From an uncultured Opitutales bacterium (GTDB lineage Bacteria; Verrucomicrobiota; Verrucomicrobiia; Opitutales; Intestinicryptomonadaceae), in assembly GCA_900545715.1 (NCBI GenBank), contig URAJ01000002.1:62001-126000 (forward strand): 64,000 nt of DNA, written 5' to 3'. Below are positions 48,540-56,871 of the stretch, in pieces. Under the pieces are notes generated by a model, which was not told the DNA's origin, did not search any database, and saw nothing but the letters and a program-made list of their open reading frames with translations. How positions within the stretch are numbered: position 1 is the stretch's first letter; each line of letters opens with the position of its first letter. The position numbers and the translations under genes are program-made.

Positions 48540-49049
48540 ATGAAACATTCTAAGCCATATAAAGATACAAATTTTGCAACTCGCATGAGACTGTTGATGG
48601 GAGCGAGAAATGTAAAACTTAAAGACATCGCCACAGCCACAAGCTGCTCGATAAGCGCCGCAAGCACTTGGCGGCGCGGCCGCCTTCCGCGGAATTACAA
48701 GACAATATCCAAACTCGCCCGAATATTCGACGTAAGCGAGAATTTTCTCATAAACGGAGATGAAGAATGTGTAATTTTTTCAAATGAAAAAAGCTGCGCC
48801 GAAAAACCCGCAAAAAATTCCGTAAAAGTACGCCCCAAAGACGACGGGAGCGAACGCAGGCATTCTGAGAGCCGCTTTTCGCGCGAGCGCGAGGTAATGG
48901 ACATTTTTAAAAAACTCGCAACCCTCGCCGCGAAATCCGACGACGGATACAGCATACTGTTTGAAAGGCTCCTAAAAGCTTTTCCGGAAGCTGCCCCCGG
49001 TAATGGAGAAAATTCCGAAAAAAATATGGCAAACAAAATGTTTGCCTAA
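48540..49049 (+). CDS. XRE-family helix-turn-helix regulator
   Basis: A 169-residue protein. Residues 12-65 form a lambda-repressor-like domain: FATRMRLLMGARNVKLKDIATATSCSISAASTWRRGRLPRNYKTISKLARIFDVSENFLING. The linker is Lys- and Ser-rich, and the C-terminal 50 residues are predicted helical (VMDIFKKLATLAAKSD and onward). There is no LexA-type peptidase domain, so it is not an SOS-cleavable repressor. No ribosome-binding site is evident. It probably binds the palindromes just upstream (inference). The hemolysin III gene starts 28 bases downstream and may be co-transcribed. Confidence 0.82.
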   Translation: MKHSKPYKDTNFATRMRLLMGARNVKLKDIATATSCSISAASTWRRGRLPRNYKTISKLARIFDVSENFLINGDEECVIFSNEKSCAEKPAKNSVKVRPKDDGSERRHSESRFSREREVMDIFKKLATLAAKSDDGYSILFERLLKAFPEAAPGNGENSEKNMANKMFA

Positions 49050-49077
49050 CTCAAAAAAAAATACGTAATAAAAAACT

Positions 49078-49728
49078 ATGACGACGCAAACTGCAGCATA
49101 CTCTCCGGCGGAGGAAATATGGAACGCCGCAACCCATGGGATAGGGATTATCGCAAGCGTTGCAATGCTCTCAGTGCTCGTGACATTGGCGTCTGTGTAC
49201 GGAAATGCGTGGGGTATAGTTTCAAGCTCGATTTTCGGGGCTTCGCTAATTTTAATGTACACTGCCTCGACAATTTACCATGCGGCAAAAGGGGAAGTAG
49301 CAAAGAAAATTTTAAAAAAATTTGACCATATAGCAATCTACTACCTGATTGCGGGCAGCTACACACCTTTTTTGCTCGTAGCAATGCGCTCGGCAGTAGC
49401 ATGGACAATCTTTGGCATAATCTGGACGCTTGCCATATTGGGCACTTTTCTAAAAATTTTCGCGGGTGGCTCGGGAACAAAATGGTGGTCTGTCGGGCTG
49501 TACCTCGCAATGGGTTGGTTAATAGTTTTTGTTTCCGGAAAGCTTTTTGAGGTGCTGCCCACGTCTGCGCTCGTTTTTCTCATTTTGGGCGGGCTCTTCT
49601 ATACGGGCGGCGTATTTTTCTATTTGAGAAAGACAAAAAAATTCTCGCATGCCGTCTGGCATATTTTTGTTTTGTTGGGAAGCTTTATGCACTTTTTTGC
49701 AGTTCTGTTTTCCTGCGTAATTGTCTAA
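49078..49728 (+). CDS. Hemolysin III family (PAQR-like) membrane protein
   Basis: A 216-residue protein with seven membrane helices. Family motifs: EEIWNAATHGIGIIASV near the start, ASTIYHAAKGEVAKKILKKFDHIAIYYLIAGSYTPF, and the C-terminal HAVWHIFVLLGSFMHFFAV, with His, Asp and Ser residues that form the zinc site of PAQR-type hydrolases. The bacterial function (YqfA/TrhA) is poorly defined and linked to membrane lipid homeostasis. It is followed after ten bases by the dCMP deaminase gene. Confidence 0.92.
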   Translation: MTTQTAAYSPAEEIWNAATHGIGIIASVAMLSVLVTLASVYGNAWGIVSSSIFGASLILMYTASTIYHAAKGEVAKKILKKFDHIAIYYLIAGSYTPFLLVAMRSAVAWTIFGIIWTLAILGTFLKIFAGGSGTKWWSVGLYLAMGWLIVFVSGKLFEVLPTSALVFLILGGLFYTGGVFFYLRKTKKFSHAVWHIFVLLGSFMHFFAVLFSCVIV

Positions 49729-49738
49729 AAAATTTCCT

Positions 49739-50209
49739 ATGGAAAATTCCGAATTGATTAAAGCCGTGGAAAATGCCGTGCGCTCGTGGGGGCGCAGGCC
49801 AACTTGGGACGAATATTTTATATGCGCCGCAATCCTTATGGCATCGCGCTCGGCATGCGACCGCCTGCACGTCGGCTGCGTAATCGTAAGCGGCGGACAG
49901 CATAAAAATAGAATTGTCGCCGCCGGATACAACGGATTCCTCCCAGGCGCCCCGCACTCCTCTTGCGTTCGCGACGGGCACGAGCAAGCCACTGTGCACG
50001 CCGAACAAAACGCAATTTCCGACGCAGCGCGAAGGGGCGTTTCTCTAAGCGGCTGCACCGCATACATTACACACTTCCCTTGCGTTAATTGCGCAAAACT
50101 TCTCGCCGCTTCGGGCATTGCCAAAGTAAAATACCTGCACGACTATAATAACGACGAACTCTGTTTCAGATTCTTCAAAGATTCAAACGTTGAAATAGAA
50201 AAGCTCTAA
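49739..50209 (+). CDS. Deoxycytidylate (dCMP) deaminase family protein
   Basis: A 156-residue zinc-dependent cytidine-deaminase-fold enzyme converting dCMP to dUMP for dTTP synthesis. Zinc motifs are HAEQNAIS and HFPCVNCAKLL (PCxxC), with the nucleotide-loop sequence GYNGFLPGAPH and the N-terminal WDEYFICAAILMASRSACDRLHVGC. The ATG at 49739 is preferred to a TTG six codons earlier. ComEB-type proteins share this fold. The downstream YqgE gene starts one base after its stop. Confidence 0.93.
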   Translation: MENSELIKAVENAVRSWGRRPTWDEYFICAAILMASRSACDRLHVGCVIVSGGQHKNRIVAAGYNGFLPGAPHSSCVRDGHEQATVHAEQNAISDAARRGVSLSGCTAYITHFPCVNCAKLLAASGIAKVKYLHDYNNDELCFRFFKDSNVEIEKL

Positions 50210-50210
50210 A

Positions 50211-50765
50211 ATGAGAAATTTTTATAACGACATTTCATGGAGTTTTTTAATATCGTCTCCGTCCCACACGGGAGATTTTTTTGAGGAGGCCGTAATATTG
50301 CTTCTTGAAGACAACGAGGACGGCGCCTTTGGAATTGCAATCAACAAGCCGCGCGGGAAAAAGCTCGGAGAGATTTCCGAAGACTTTGAATCCACTCCGC
50401 TCGAAGACGTTGAAGTTATGGACGGAGGTCCTGTCGAAAGCGGCACAATAACCCTCGCCGTATGCTCATGCGAGGGCAAATGCGAATGCGGAGGAACCTT
50501 CGCTTTCGGAACCTCCCCTAAGAATGCAATCGAAGAAATTTCAAACAACCCCGACGCAAAAGTTGCGGCTTTCGCAGGATATTCCGGATGGGGACCTAAT
50601 CAGCTCAAAACCGAGATATCGGAGGGCGAATGGATAGTCTCAAACGCTGATATCGGGCTAATATTCGATATACCACCGGAAGATATTTGGCGCGAACTTT
50701 TAATTAGGGAACGCCCGGCATTCGCGTGCTTGCAAAAGCCTAAATCTGACGCTTCCTTAAATTGA
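50211..50765 (+). CDS. YqgE/AlgH family protein
   Basis: A 184-residue DUF179 protein. The diagnostic start is LISSPSHTGDFFEEAVILLLEDNEDGAFGIAINKP, followed by VMDGGPVESGTITL and FAGYSGWGPNQLKTEISEGEWIV. The family is cytoplasmic and widespread, and its biochemical role is not established. A CSCEGKCECGG segment at about residues 84-94 carries four Cys that could bind a metal; I do not recall this as common in the family. It is the last gene of a plus-strand trio. Confidence 0.92.
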   Translation: MRNFYNDISWSFLISSPSHTGDFFEEAVILLLEDNEDGAFGIAINKPRGKKLGEISEDFESTPLEDVEVMDGGPVESGTITLAVCSCEGKCECGGTFAFGTSPKNAIEEISNNPDAKVAAFAGYSGWGPNQLKTEISEGEWIVSNADIGLIFDIPPEDIWRELLIRERPAFACLQKPKSDASLN

Positions 50766-51163
50766 CGCCACCCTACGCAGGACTTTCCGCGCTTAGGCCG
50801 TAATTCTTCGCTGAAAAAAAACCGGGAAAAATGGTTCAGTAAAGGCATGCAAAAATTCTTAAATTGCGCGCATGCAATCCGCCTTCTAAAATACTAAAAA
50901 AACTGGATTGGGAACGCGAATAGTAGGAAATGGTTGCCAATAATCATTGGCAAAAAAATTGTAATACTACGAGCAGACGCTTACATTCATTTTGCGGCGC
51001 GCAAGTATGCGCCTGCAAAAATTGAAATTCATTACATGTAAAAAATGTCGATACCCCGCTCCTGGCGCGTAAATAATCATCAGGCGGAAAAATCCAATAA
51101 AAATATAGGGCGTGCAAAATACAAACAGCCCCCATATAAAAAAAGTGGAATTTTTATTTTCCG
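50766..51163. other. Gene-free convergent gap with two strong hairpins
   Basis: No convincing coding frame is present. One hairpin pairs TTGCCAAT with ATTGGCAA at 50934-50953 (four-base loop). The second pairs TTTTGCGGCGC with GCGCCTGCAAAA at 50990-51020 (11 pairs, one bulged T, eight-base loop). Neither is followed by a T run on either strand, so they are not ordinary terminators. They could belong to a small RNA or be an inverted-repeat element. Function is unknown. Confidence 0.5.
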
Positions 51164-52105
51164 CTAAAAATCGGAATCCTTGACTTCAACACGTATAGTT
51201 GGGCTCCCTGAACGCATGGTTTCAGGGACATTGAGAATGTCGAATTGCCTACCGATATTTTCGTCAACCCTCTCCATTGATCTCAATTCTCCGCGATAAC
51301 GCTGTGGCGGAACATTTTTGTTTGGAGCGGAAGACGTAGCCCTTGGCGCTGCCGCAGGACTTGCGGGAGAAGATGCCGGTTTGGAGATTGTCGGCGGAGA
51401 ATCGGGGGCGTCGAAATCCACAACATTACCCGAAGAATCCAGTTTTAGCTTTCGCACAAAAACCCTTCCTCTGCCTATTTTCTTATTTGGTGATAAAAAG
51501 TCCCAAAAAGACTCCTCGTTATCGCGCAATGCGCCGCCGGCTGTTGATATCGGTATGCCGGGATCCGCCGAATGTGATTCGCGAAAATAAAACTTGTTTA
51601 TCTCGCGCATGGACATTTCCATCAACTCGGAGTATTGGTCGCGCAGGTATTCCTGGTATTTGGTGTCCCGCTTGTTGACGTCGATTTTACCGAGGTATTT
51701 TTTTGATAGATTTCTGTCGGTATTTTCCATTGCAAGCGGAACGTCCGCCCCGCTCCACAAATCGCGCTTTGTTTTGCCGTGGTATTCGGGCGTTGCAAAA
51801 TCCATCTTATTTCCAAGCGCCCTTTGCTTGGACATTTCCGCGCCGGGCAATCCCTCCTCAAAATGGGGCTTTTCGTCTCTCAAATATGAGACGTCGCCGG
51901 TGTTTTCGTACATTTTACGCTCGAGCGTCTTGCCGGACTCGCGCGCTTTTTTCCCCTGCATTGAACTCATTTTCGACTCCTCGAAACGGCGCTTGGAGAA
52001 AGTCGAGTTTGCCCTTGTAAAGTCGTTGTTCAACAGCGCGTGCGCGTCGGCGAAAAACATTGCGCCGACGGCCGCAAAGAGAAATATTTTCGGCTTTATC
52101 GTCAA
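51164..52105 (-). CDS. Secreted protein of unknown function
   Basis: A 313-residue protein that I do not recognise. Residues 1-23 are a signal peptide (TIKPKIFLFAAVGAMFFADAHA). It begins at a TTG codon, the only start that keeps the signal peptide whole, one base after the parB stop. The body is highly charged, rich in Lys, Arg, Glu and Ser and apparently helical (YQEYLRDQYSELMEMSMREINKFYF). A low-complexity Ala/Pro/Ser linker lies at about residues 240-270. Its position behind parB and a LysM protein suggests a periplasmic or envelope role (weak inference). Confidence 0.72.
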   Translation of the reverse strand: MTIKPKIFLFAAVGAMFFADAHALLNNDFTRANSTFSKRRFEESKMSSMQGKKARESGKTLERKMYENTGDVSYLRDEKPHFEEGLPGAEMSKQRALGNKMDFATPEYHGKTKRDLWSGADVPLAMENTDRNLSKKYLGKIDVNKRDTKYQEYLRDQYSELMEMSMREINKFYFRESHSADPGIPISTAGGALRDNEESFWDFLSPNKKIGRGRVFVRKLKLDSSGNVVDFDAPDSPPTISKPASSPASPAAAPRATSSAPNKNVPPQRYRGELRSMERVDENIGRQFDILNVPETMRSGSPTIRVEVKDSDF

Positions 52106-52106
52106 A

Positions 52107-53051
52107 TTAGATTTTTACCCCGATAATTTCGAGAATCCTCTGCAAATCGTCGTTACCGAGGTATTCTATTATTATTTTTCCTTTTTTGGAACCGTGGCGG
52201 ACTTCGACACTCGCGTTTAGGCGGGTCGAGATTTTGTTTTGTATGTCGCGCACCACCGCAGATTGCGCGACCTTTGCCGTCGGAGTCGATGAATCCGCCC
52301 TCGCCTCGCCGTCTTTAAGCCTTCTTACGGCGTCTTCCGCGCCTCGGACGTTTAGGCCGTTTTCTATGATTCTGCGCGCGAGTATCTCCTGCTGGGTTTT
52401 ATCTTCAACTGAAAGTATTACTTTGGCGTGCCCCGGGGATATCATTCCGCTCGAAATGTAGCCCTGCACGCTCTCGGGTAGCCTTAGCAGCCTCAGGGAA
52501 TTTGCAATGCTTGAGCGCGGCTTGCCGAGCCTTTGCGAAACCGCATCTTGAGTCAGGCGGAAAGTCGCGATAAGATACGCTATCCCCCTCGCCTCCTCCA
52601 TTGGGTTGAGGTCGGCCCTCTGTATGTTTTCAATCAGCCCCTTTGCCGCCGCTGAAGAATCGCTCGCATTTTGCACGCAAGCGACAATCTTTTTCATTCC
52701 AAGCAGCCTGCATGCGCGCAAGCGGCGCTCTCCCGCGAGAAGCTCGTACGTCCCGCCGGGAATCTGGCGGACGAGAATCGGCTGCAAGAGCCCCTCCGAA
52801 GATATTGAGTCGGCAAGGTTGCGAATTTCCTCCTCGGAAAATTCCTTGCGCGCCTGATACGGGCTCGGCGCCACCTTGTCTATTGGAATCTCGCTAAAAA
52901 GTCCGTGCGCCGATATTTGAACTTTTAACGGCGCGGGCGACGGCACCGGCTGGGCGCCTATCTTCTTCGCGCCGGAATCGGCTGCCTTTTTGGCTCCGGC
53001 AGAAATTATCGAGCCCAGTCCCCTTCCCAGTGATTTGCGTTGGATTGCCAT
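52107..53051 (-). CDS. parB: Chromosome partitioning protein ParB/Spo0J family
   Basis: A 314-residue CTP-dependent DNA clamp that loads at parS sites. The N-terminus KSLGRGLGSIISAG is the usual ParA-contact motif. The ParB core follows: PYQARKEFSEEEIRNLADSI, QPILVRQIPGGTYELLAGERRLRACRLLG, ENIQRADLNPMEEARG, and the helix-turn-helix LTQDAVSQRLGKPRSSIANSLRLLRLP. No parA gene is adjacent. It lies six bases downstream of the LysM protein gene. Confidence 0.95.
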   Translation of the reverse strand: MAIQRKSLGRGLGSIISAGAKKAADSGAKKIGAQPVPSPAPLKVQISAHGLFSEIPIDKVAPSPYQARKEFSEEEIRNLADSISSEGLLQPILVRQIPGGTYELLAGERRLRACRLLGMKKIVACVQNASDSSAAAKGLIENIQRADLNPMEEARGIAYLIATFRLTQDAVSQRLGKPRSSIANSLRLLRLPESVQGYISSGMISPGHAKVILSVEDKTQQEILARRIIENGLNVRGAEDAVRRLKDGEARADSSTPTAKVAQSAVVRDIQNKISTRLNASVEVRHGSKKGKIIIEYLGNDDLQRILEIIGVKI

Positions 53052-53057
53052 ATCTTT

Positions 53058-53627
53058 TTATTTTTGCGGTACGAATATTTCGTCGCCGATTCTTAATCCG
53101 CGCGACGGATCGGCTATCTTGTTGGCGTCTTGAATCCATTTTATTTTGGAATTCATCTTCCTTGCAATTTTGCTTATTGAGTCCCCCGCCTGAACGGTGT
53201 ACGTGACGCCCGTCTTTGGATAGTCGTCGGAAAATGTTGTGGGAAGGTTGGCTTGCGGCCTTGTGCCTATCGCCGCGGCGAGTTTTTGCATATTGGCATT
53301 GGTTTGCGCCGCCATTGATTCCAAGTCTTTTTTTACCAGAGATATTATTTCCCTTTTTAAAGTCTCGTTTTGGGCGGAAATTTCGCTCTTTGCAAATGAC
53401 AGCTGCTGTTTTACGTTCTCGTTGTCATCGTTCGACGACTGTTTTATTTTGCGCAAAAGTTCTTCGTTTTCGCGCCTGAGCTGTTCGACTTCAAGCCTCA
53501 ATTGCCCGACCTCGCGTTTAAGAAGCGCCATATCCTGCTGTAAATCAGCGACTGCGGCCGTCTGGCCGCACAGCGTAAACGCCGAGGCAAATACCGCAAT
53601 GGCAACTGCAAAAAACTTTATTCCCAT
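53058..53627 (-). CDS. Secreted coiled-coil protein with C-terminal LysM domain
   Basis: A 189-residue protein with a signal peptide to about residue 22 (FAVAIAVFASAFTLCGQTAA). A coiled coil follows at about 28-105 (DLQQDMALLKREVGQLRLEVEQL). A LysM domain of about 45 residues closes the protein: TYTVQAGDSISKIARKMNSKIKWIQDANKI and LRIGDEIFVPQK. It should bind peptidoglycan in the periplasm. Together with parB and the unknown secreted gene it forms a three-gene operon. Confidence 0.88.
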   Translation of the reverse strand: MGIKFFAVAIAVFASAFTLCGQTAAVADLQQDMALLKREVGQLRLEVEQLRRENEELLRKIKQSSNDDNENVKQQLSFAKSEISAQNETLKREIISLVKKDLESMAAQTNANMQKLAAAIGTRPQANLPTTFSDDYPKTGVTYTVQAGDSISKIARKMNSKIKWIQDANKIADPSRGLRIGDEIFVPQK

Positions 53628-53946
53628 ATCTTATAAATTTTCCGTTTAAATTTTCGAGCCGCTTTATCCGCACGCCCCTCCAAAATCAAAAGTATCTTTT
53701 ATTTTATCGGCATTTCAAGTTTTTTTGACACTCGTTCATAGATAATTCAATGTTTCGCAACTTTTTTGCGCGTCAAAATATGAAAATTTTTTTGTAGTCA
53801 TTTTTTTTGCAAGAGATTGCATCGGCAATTTAATTTTTGCGTTTTTTTTCGGCGCGTCTTAAGAGTAATATTTTTTTGTTGAGAAACGCATAAAAAATTC
53901 CGATAAACCTTTAAAATTCAAAAAAAAGCCATTATATTATAATTTT
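53628..53946. other. Divergent intergenic region upstream of glmS
   Basis: It is A/T-rich with several T and A runs and no coding frame or structured RNA that I recognise; in particular there is no glmS ribozyme core. Apart from the glmS promoter candidate, TTGACA occurs at 53725-53730 without a matching -10. Confidence 0.5.
53879..53907 (+). promoter_or_regulatory. Candidate promoter for glmS
   Basis: TTGAGA at 53879-53884 and GATAAA at 53902-53907 are spaced 17 bases, matching five and four of six consensus bases, 39 bases before the start codon. Confidence 0.45.
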
Positions 53947-55794
53947 ATGTGCGGAATAACTGGATATGTGGGAAGTAAAAATGCCGTTCCAATCCTTTTG
54001 GAAGGCCTATTGAAACTCGAATACCGCGGATACGATTCCGCAGGAATCGCTTTGCTCAAAAACGGAATTTTGCGCGTATGCAAAAAAAAGGGGCGCGTCG
54101 GTACACTCGCAGAAGAAGTCCGCAAGATGAATTTCTCCGCAAATACGGGAATCTCCCACACGCGCTGGGCTACCCATGGCGGCGTCACCGACGCAAACGC
54201 ACACCCCCACGTTTCCTCGGACGGAAATTTCGCGCTCGTCCACAACGGCATAATAGAAAATTACGAGAGCATCAAAAATTTTCTTTCGACAAAAGGCTAC
54301 ACATTTTCAAGCCAAACAGACTCTGAGGTCCTCGTAAACCTAATCGCCTACCACTACTCGCAAAGAACTGACGAAAATACCGAAAACAGGTTTATGGAGG
54401 CCGTCCGCAAGGCCCTTCTGCATGTTGAGGGCACATACGGGATTGCTGTCCTATGCCGCTTTAACGACGGCGAGATTGTCGCAGCAAGAAAGGGCTCGCC
54501 GCTCCTTATTGGAGTCGGGAAAAACGAAAGGCTCGTTTCGAGCGACGTCCTCGGATTCGCCGGCAGGGCTTCAAACGTAATATACCTTGAAGACAACCAA
54601 ATCGCCCTCGTGACGGCCGACAGTTGCGACATCGTCACCACCTGCAACAAGCCCATAAATTATACCGTAAGCGAAATCGACTGGAACCTCGAGTCCGCCG
54701 ATCTCGGCAACTGCAAGCATTACATGCAGAAGGAGATTATGGAGCAGCCCGCAGTTCTCGAAAACGCAATACGCGGGCGAATTTCCGACGACGGCTCGAC
54801 AGCCGTCCTAAACGGCTTAAATATGACCCCCGCCGATATGAGGCAAATAGACCGCATCCTATTTTGCGCATGCGGAACAGCTTGGCACGCATGCCTCGTC
54901 GCCGAATATCTCATTGAAAAATACGCGAGAATCCCGGTTGAAGTCGAATACGCAAGCGAGTTTAGATACCGCAATGCGCCTCTCGACAAAAACACGCTTG
55001 TGTTTGTAATCAGCCAAAGCGGCGAGACCATCGACACCCTGCAAGCACTAAGAGAATCCAAGCGCAAAGGCTTCAAGACACTGGCAATCACAAACTCTGT
55101 GGGATCGACAATTTCGCGCGAGTCGGACGGCGGGCTATACCAATATGCGGGCAAGGAAGTGGGGGTCGCCTCGACAAAGGCGTTTACGTCGCAAATCGCA
55201 ATCTGTCTGCTTATCGCGCTCTACATAGGCAGAATGAGAGACCTCTCGTTCTACGAAGGAAGATTGATTGTTGACGCTATAAAATCCCTGCCGTCTCTCG
55301 CCGCCAAAGTTTTAAAACTCGCCCCCGCTATCGAAAAAATCGCAAGAAAATACGCGCATTTTTCGGATTTTTTGTTTATAGGCAGGCTGAGCGAATTTCC
55401 TGTGGCTCTTGAAGGAGCCCTCAAACTCAAAGAAATCTCCTATATCCACGCCGAAGGCTACCCCGCCGCCGAGATGAAACACGGGCCCATCGCCCTCGTG
55501 TCACCCGAGTGCCCGACGGTAGTCCTTGCGACCTCCGACGAAATACTCCCGAAAGTCGTTTCTAACGCGCAAGAGATAAAGGCGCGCAAAGGACCTATAA
55601 TAGCGATAACCAACCGCCCCGAAGCATTTGAAGGCATTGCCGACGACATTATTCCAATCCCACAGGCCCACGACTGCGTAAAAGCAATCATTGCAACTAT
55701 TCCGATACAGCTTCTTGCCTACTACATTGCCGTGCAAAGGGGCTGCGACGTCGATAAACCGCGAAATCTTGCAAAAGCCGTCACCGTAGAATAG
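53947..55794 (+). CDS. glmS: Glutamine--fructose-6-phosphate aminotransferase (isomerizing)
   Basis: A 615-residue enzyme making glucosamine-6-phosphate, the entry to peptidoglycan and lipid A amino sugars. The N-terminal nucleophile Cys 2 (MCGITGYVG), GYDSAGIAL, SHTRWATHG, and the glutaminase loop HNGIIENY are intact. Two SIS domains follow, with SQSGETIDTLQALRESKRKG, EVGVASTKAFTSQ and YIHAEGYPAAEMKHGPIAL, and the C-terminus DKPRNLAKAVTVE is canonical. Monocistronic. Confidence 0.98.
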   Translation: MCGITGYVGSKNAVPILLEGLLKLEYRGYDSAGIALLKNGILRVCKKKGRVGTLAEEVRKMNFSANTGISHTRWATHGGVTDANAHPHVSSDGNFALVHNGIIENYESIKNFLSTKGYTFSSQTDSEVLVNLIAYHYSQRTDENTENRFMEAVRKALLHVEGTYGIAVLCRFNDGEIVAARKGSPLLIGVGKNERLVSSDVLGFAGRASNVIYLEDNQIALVTADSCDIVTTCNKPINYTVSEIDWNLESADLGNCKHYMQKEIMEQPAVLENAIRGRISDDGSTAVLNGLNMTPADMRQIDRILFCACGTAWHACLVAEYLIEKYARIPVEVEYASEFRYRNAPLDKNTLVFVISQSGETIDTLQALRESKRKGFKTLAITNSVGSTISRESDGGLYQYAGKEVGVASTKAFTSQIAICLLIALYIGRMRDLSFYEGRLIVDAIKSLPSLAAKVLKLAPAIEKIARKYAHFSDFLFIGRLSEFPVALEGALKLKEISYIHAEGYPAAEMKHGPIALVSPECPTVVLATSDEILPKVVSNAQEIKARKGPIIAITNRPEAFEGIADDIIPIPQAHDCVKAIIATIPIQLLAYYIAVQRGCDVDKPRNLAKAVTVE

Positions 55795-55815
55795 CCAATT
55801 CTATTGGCTTTGTCT
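55793..55815 (+). terminator. Terminator after glmS
   Basis: The stem AGCCAAT/ATTGGCT with a three-base loop overlaps the glmS stop codon and is followed by a T-rich but interrupted tail. Confidence 0.6.
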
Positions 55816-55938
55816 TTCTTATAAAATACATTCCATATTTTAGCGCGCCTTTCCGTTGCCGCGTCAAAAAAGATTCAGGCTCGGATTTTGCGCGCTTTTT
55901 TTGCGCAATAAAAACGGTAAAAAATTTTATAAAAACCG

Positions 55939-56517
55939 CTATTTTAACTTGGAAAAAATGTCGTTTTCCCTGCGGAACCTGCGGGATTGAGTCCGATATA
56001 TGCGCTCTACGTGCTCGACAGTGTCTTTTATATTTTTGTCAGCCGCTATCGCAATGCCGCTTTTCATATAGTACGGCGTGCGCGCCTTTAACAGCTCGCG
56101 TATCCGAGAGAGCGGATTTTCAACGCGCACGAGCGGCCGCGTGTCGCTTTTTGAAACCCTCTCGTAAATATCTTCGGGAGTCGAAAATAAAACCACGCAA
56201 ATTCCCTTCCCGCGCACGAGCTCCGGCATTCCTTCGCGGCAGCACAGCCCGCCCCCGCAAGAAATCACGCACCCGCTTTCCGGATGACCGCTTTCCATAA
56301 AATCGCGCTCCATCTGCCTAAATTTTTCCTCGCCGTATTTCGCAAAAATATCGTTTATCTGCATGCCGGCAGATTTTTCTATTTCAGCGTCGGAATCTAA
56401 AAACTTTAATTTTAGCCGCGCGGCAACCTTTCGCCCGACTGACGATTTGCCGGTGCCCATAAAACCCAATAAGTATAAGTTTGGGCGATATAATGTCTTT
56501 TCTGGGCGCTTCGTCAT
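55939..56517 (-). CDS. aroK: Shikimate kinase
   Basis: A 192-residue P-loop kinase of the chorismate pathway. It has Walker A GFMGTGKSSVGRKVA, the shikimate-binding Asp in FLDSDAEIEKSAG, GGGLCCREG, and the lid Arg in SDTRPLV. The ATG at 56515-56517 is chosen over a longer frame because only eight residues separate it from the first beta strand. The C-terminal tail is basic. Its terminator is not obvious. Confidence 0.93.
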   Translation of the reverse strand: MTKRPEKTLYRPNLYLLGFMGTGKSSVGRKVAARLKLKFLDSDAEIEKSAGMQINDIFAKYGEEKFRQMERDFMESGHPESGCVISCGGGLCCREGMPELVRGKGICVVLFSTPEDIYERVSKSDTRPLVRVENPLSRIRELLKARTPYYMKSGIAIAADKNIKDTVEHVERIYRTQSRRFRRENDIFSKLK

Positions 56518-56871
56518 ATTTTCCCAATATTGACAAAATACAATTTGAGGCAAGTTTATTCAAACGCCAAAGAATAAAAAACTTTGCGGGCAAACAACGC
56601 CCAATTTGAAAAAAATAAAAAAAGCGCCTAACCCTCAAAAAATTTTTACATCGGAAAATTCCAATTCGCAAATTTAGCCGCCAAGCAACTTCAGCCAAAT
56701 TAAAATAATACTCTTTCACTGTCATCGCAAACTTGCGCAAATAAAAAGCGCGGCTTTCCTCCGCGCTCAATATTTTTTATAGACTCTACCATACAATTTC
56801 AAGCGGTACCAACTTGGCGTTTCCGCCCGCCAGTTTCGCCCGACGCACTTAACGCACTCAATCGGCTTTCA
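56518..56871. other. Intergenic region between aroK and clpX
   Basis: It holds the clpX terminator and otherwise A/T-rich DNA without a credible gene. The open frames crossing it have no ribosome-binding site or recognisable sequence. Confidence 0.5.
56740..56767 (-). terminator. Terminator of clpX (minus strand)
   Basis: On the minus strand the stem AGCGCGG/CCGCGCT around AGGAAAG is followed by TTTTTAT. It lies about 105 bases past the clpX stop codon. Confidence 0.8.

Noticed and set aside
50944..51135. 63-codon minus-strand frame in the convergent gap
   Set aside because: It crosses the strong hairpin, lacks a ribosome-binding site and has an unconvincing composition.
53628..53946. glmS ribozyme or other structured leader upstream of glmS
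   Set aside because: The region is low-complexity A/T DNA with no ribozyme core or pseudoknot pairing that I can see.
56384..56770. 128-codon minus-strand frame overlapping the aroK start
   Set aside because: It covers the clpX terminator and A/T-rich DNA and conflicts with the aroK N-terminus.
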